A stretch of 64,000 nt of DNA from JAGOEX01 sp964630905 (GTDB lineage Bacteria; UBP6; UBA1177): the NCBI GenBank assembly GCA_964630905.1, contig CAZVWR010000003.1, positions 48,155 through 112,154 of the forward strand, given 5' to 3'. Positions 62,719 through 64,000 of the stretch are shown in pieces. Every line of letters begins with the position of its first letter. Position 1 is the stretch's first letter. The notes under the pieces were generated by a model. That model did no database searches. It saw only the letters and a program-made list of their open reading frames with translations, and was not told the DNA's origin. A program made the position numbers and the translations under genes.

Positions 62719-63966
62719 ATGAAAATTTTATTCCCTTTAAAAACTGCTTCTATCCCTTTAATTTTTATTTTATTATACATTTTCCTTGTTTTCCTAATAG
62801 ACATCCATTATATTTATGAGATTCCATCAACAATTCTAAATGTAGGATATAGAGCACCACTAATGTCCGTGTCTGTGATTTTATCAGTTTTTTATTTTTT
62901 TGCTTATGTTTTTAATAAGAAGAAAATGCCTGTTGTCGTTATTTATGCGACTTTTTTTGCTTTCTGGTCCGCTATATCAACCCTTGTCAATTATTATAAA
63001 TATGAAGATTTGCATTACATCATTCCTGTGCAAATATTTTGGTGGGGAATTCTTTTTTTATCTTTTCACTTTTCGAAAAGATTCTCTTCTCTAAAAACCT
63101 TTTATTCATTGCTAACAATTTTTTTTCTAACAACTTTCTTTTATTATATGAGATACGCACTAGACCCAAGCTCTTTTGGAATTTATGCTGCTAATAAAGT
63201 TAACTCTGTTTATTATGTGACTTTTTTTCTACCATTTATTTTTTGTCTGAGACAGAATTTATTTAAATATTTGTTTATAATATTAACACTTTATGCCTCA
63301 TTTATTTCTGAAAAAAGGACGGGCTTCATTACTATTGTGTTTTCTTTATCATTTTATTTTATTATTGAGATGTTTTTTCGATCAAGTTTTTCTTATAAAA
63401 AAAAAGTGCTTATATTTCTCTTTATTACTGTTCTTTCTTTTCTATCTATTTATTTATATGAGCATGTTTATGAAAGCCAAGGCTCTGATGTTGTTGCCAG
63501 AATAGATAATATTGAAGAAGATGAAGGGTCTGGGAGAATTGATATATATAAAAGTCTGCTTTATGAAATCACCAGACTTGATTTTTACTTTCTTTTAGCT
63601 GGCAATGGTTTTAACAGTGTTCTACTCTCAACAAACATTGGGCATTCAGCTCATAATGACTTTCTTGAAGTATTGTATGATTTCGGTATCGTGGGGTTAA
63701 TCCTTTATTTATTGTTTATCTATCAAATACTTAAATACTGGGTTTTTCTATTCAAGAAAAGAGATGAATATTTTGGAGCTTTCACAGCTTCAATAATTAT
63801 GTTTTTCGGGTTTTCAATGACTAGTCATCTGATAATATATCCATCATATTTTATATTGTTAATTATATTTTGGATGTGGCAGATAAATAGAATAAAACAA
63901 AAATATTTTTCAGAAGAACAACTTTTAAATGAGATTAATGCCCCGAAAAACACAGCCATCCCATAG
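62719..63966 (+). CDS. O-antigen polymerase/ligase-like membrane protein
   Basis: 415 residues with about ten to twelve membrane helices and a long periplasmic loop. The loop carries GSGRIDIYKSLLYEI and GNGFNSVLLSTNIGHSAHNDFLEVLYDFGIVGLILY, the His-Asn region of Wzy/WaaL (Wzy_C) proteins. It should either polymerise repeat units or ligate the finished chain; sequence alone does not tell which. The most AT-rich gene of the locus, 11 bases after capG. ATG 62719 has no strong ribosome-binding site. Neither Wzx flippase nor initiating transferase is in view. Confidence 0.88.
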   Translation: MKILFPLKTASIPLIFILLYIFLVFLIDIHYIYEIPSTILNVGYRAPLMSVSVILSVFYFFAYVFNKKKMPVVVIYATFFAFWSAISTLVNYYKYEDLHYIIPVQIFWWGILFLSFHFSKRFSSLKTFYSLLTIFFLTTFFYYMRYALDPSSFGIYAANKVNSVYYVTFFLPFIFCLRQNLFKYLFIILTLYASFISEKRTGFITIVFSLSFYFIIEMFFRSSFSYKKKVLIFLFITVLSFLSIYLYEHVYESQGSDVVARIDNIEEDEGSGRIDIYKSLLYEITRLDFYFLLAGNGFNSVLLSTNIGHSAHNDFLEVLYDFGIVGLILYLLFIYQILKYWVFLFKKRDEYFGAFTASIIMFFGFSMTSHLIIYPSYFILLIIFWMWQINRIKQKYFSEEQLLNEINAPKNTAIP

Positions 63967-64000
63967 GTTAAATAAAAAAACGCAGAAAAGTTGAAAAAGA

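Noticed and set aside
1..64000. tRNA or rRNA genes
   Set aside because: Intergenic regions were scanned by eye for T-arm and CCA-end features and for rRNA segments; none was found. A covariance search would be decisive.

Overview
The window reads as a dense chromosomal segment of a moderately AT-rich, diderm (Gram-negative-type) bacterium. Evidence for two membranes is a class A penicillin-binding protein, many lipoprotein signal peptides and beta-barrel-like proteins with signal peptides. Several families are typical of Myxococcota and neighbouring former deltaproteobacterial lineages: a Ser/Thr kinase with an HRDISPQN loop and PEGA repeats, an FHA-DUF4388 protein, an AgmX/PglI-like C-terminal domain, a CDN..DD..IDCDD..C motif, Asp-rich linkers, EGF-like, thrombospondin-type-3, VWA and FG-GAP proteins, and a CFI-box. 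The assignment to such a lineage is an inference; no rRNA or tRNA gene was seen.

Layout. 1-4079 (minus): an operon of a cyclophilin lipoprotein, queD, a Nudix hydrolase and PBP1A (cut by the window edge). 4277-6541 (plus): a putative outer-membrane protein and a lipoprotein. 6544-10155 (minus): pheS-pheT-thiS. 10310-10951 (plus): a small soluble Rossmann/chemoreceptor-tip fusion. 10958-17642 (minus): a 1729-residue periplasmic coiled-coil protein and two partner genes. 17817-24988 (minus): valS-nadC-unknown-GT39-M23, every junction a 4-base overlap. 25160-30147 (plus): DUF2520 protein, RNase HIII, PEGA kinase, aminotransferase. 30184-32422 (minus): fba-ribF-rpmB. 32530-43066: EGF lipoprotein, YjbQ, YggS, CNNM/CBS protein, and a signalling/housekeeping operon (FHA, AgmX-like, aroE, RsmB-like, LRR lipoprotein). 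43230-54922: SlyD-like PPIase, a three-module thioredoxin-like lipoprotein, a CFI-box/barrel protein, asd, a VWA lipoprotein, radC and a 1131-residue FG-GAP protein. 54923-57000: a repeat-rich accessory zone with palindromic repeats, a gene remnant, a heptanucleotide array and one glycosyltransferase on the minus strand. 57001-63966 (plus): a surface-polysaccharide locus with two glycosyltransferases, the three UDP-L-FucNAc enzymes and an O-antigen polymerase/ligase-like protein.

How the parts work together. Housekeeping genes (aminoacyl-tRNA synthetases, NAD, FAD, shikimate, aspartate-family, queuosine, glycolysis, L28) are interleaved with envelope and surface genes. The end of the window builds a polysaccharide containing L-FucNAc. 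Many promoters share one sigma70-like form, TTGnnn, 16-17 bases, then TAATAT or a close variant, and these settle several start codons. The most unusual signal is a heptanucleotide repeat family of form NNNTCAC. It forms a 14-copy noncoding array at 55601-55698, and also lies inside the genes of two secreted proteins, where three heptamers (21 bases) encode one Asp-Ser-Pro-rich heptapeptide.
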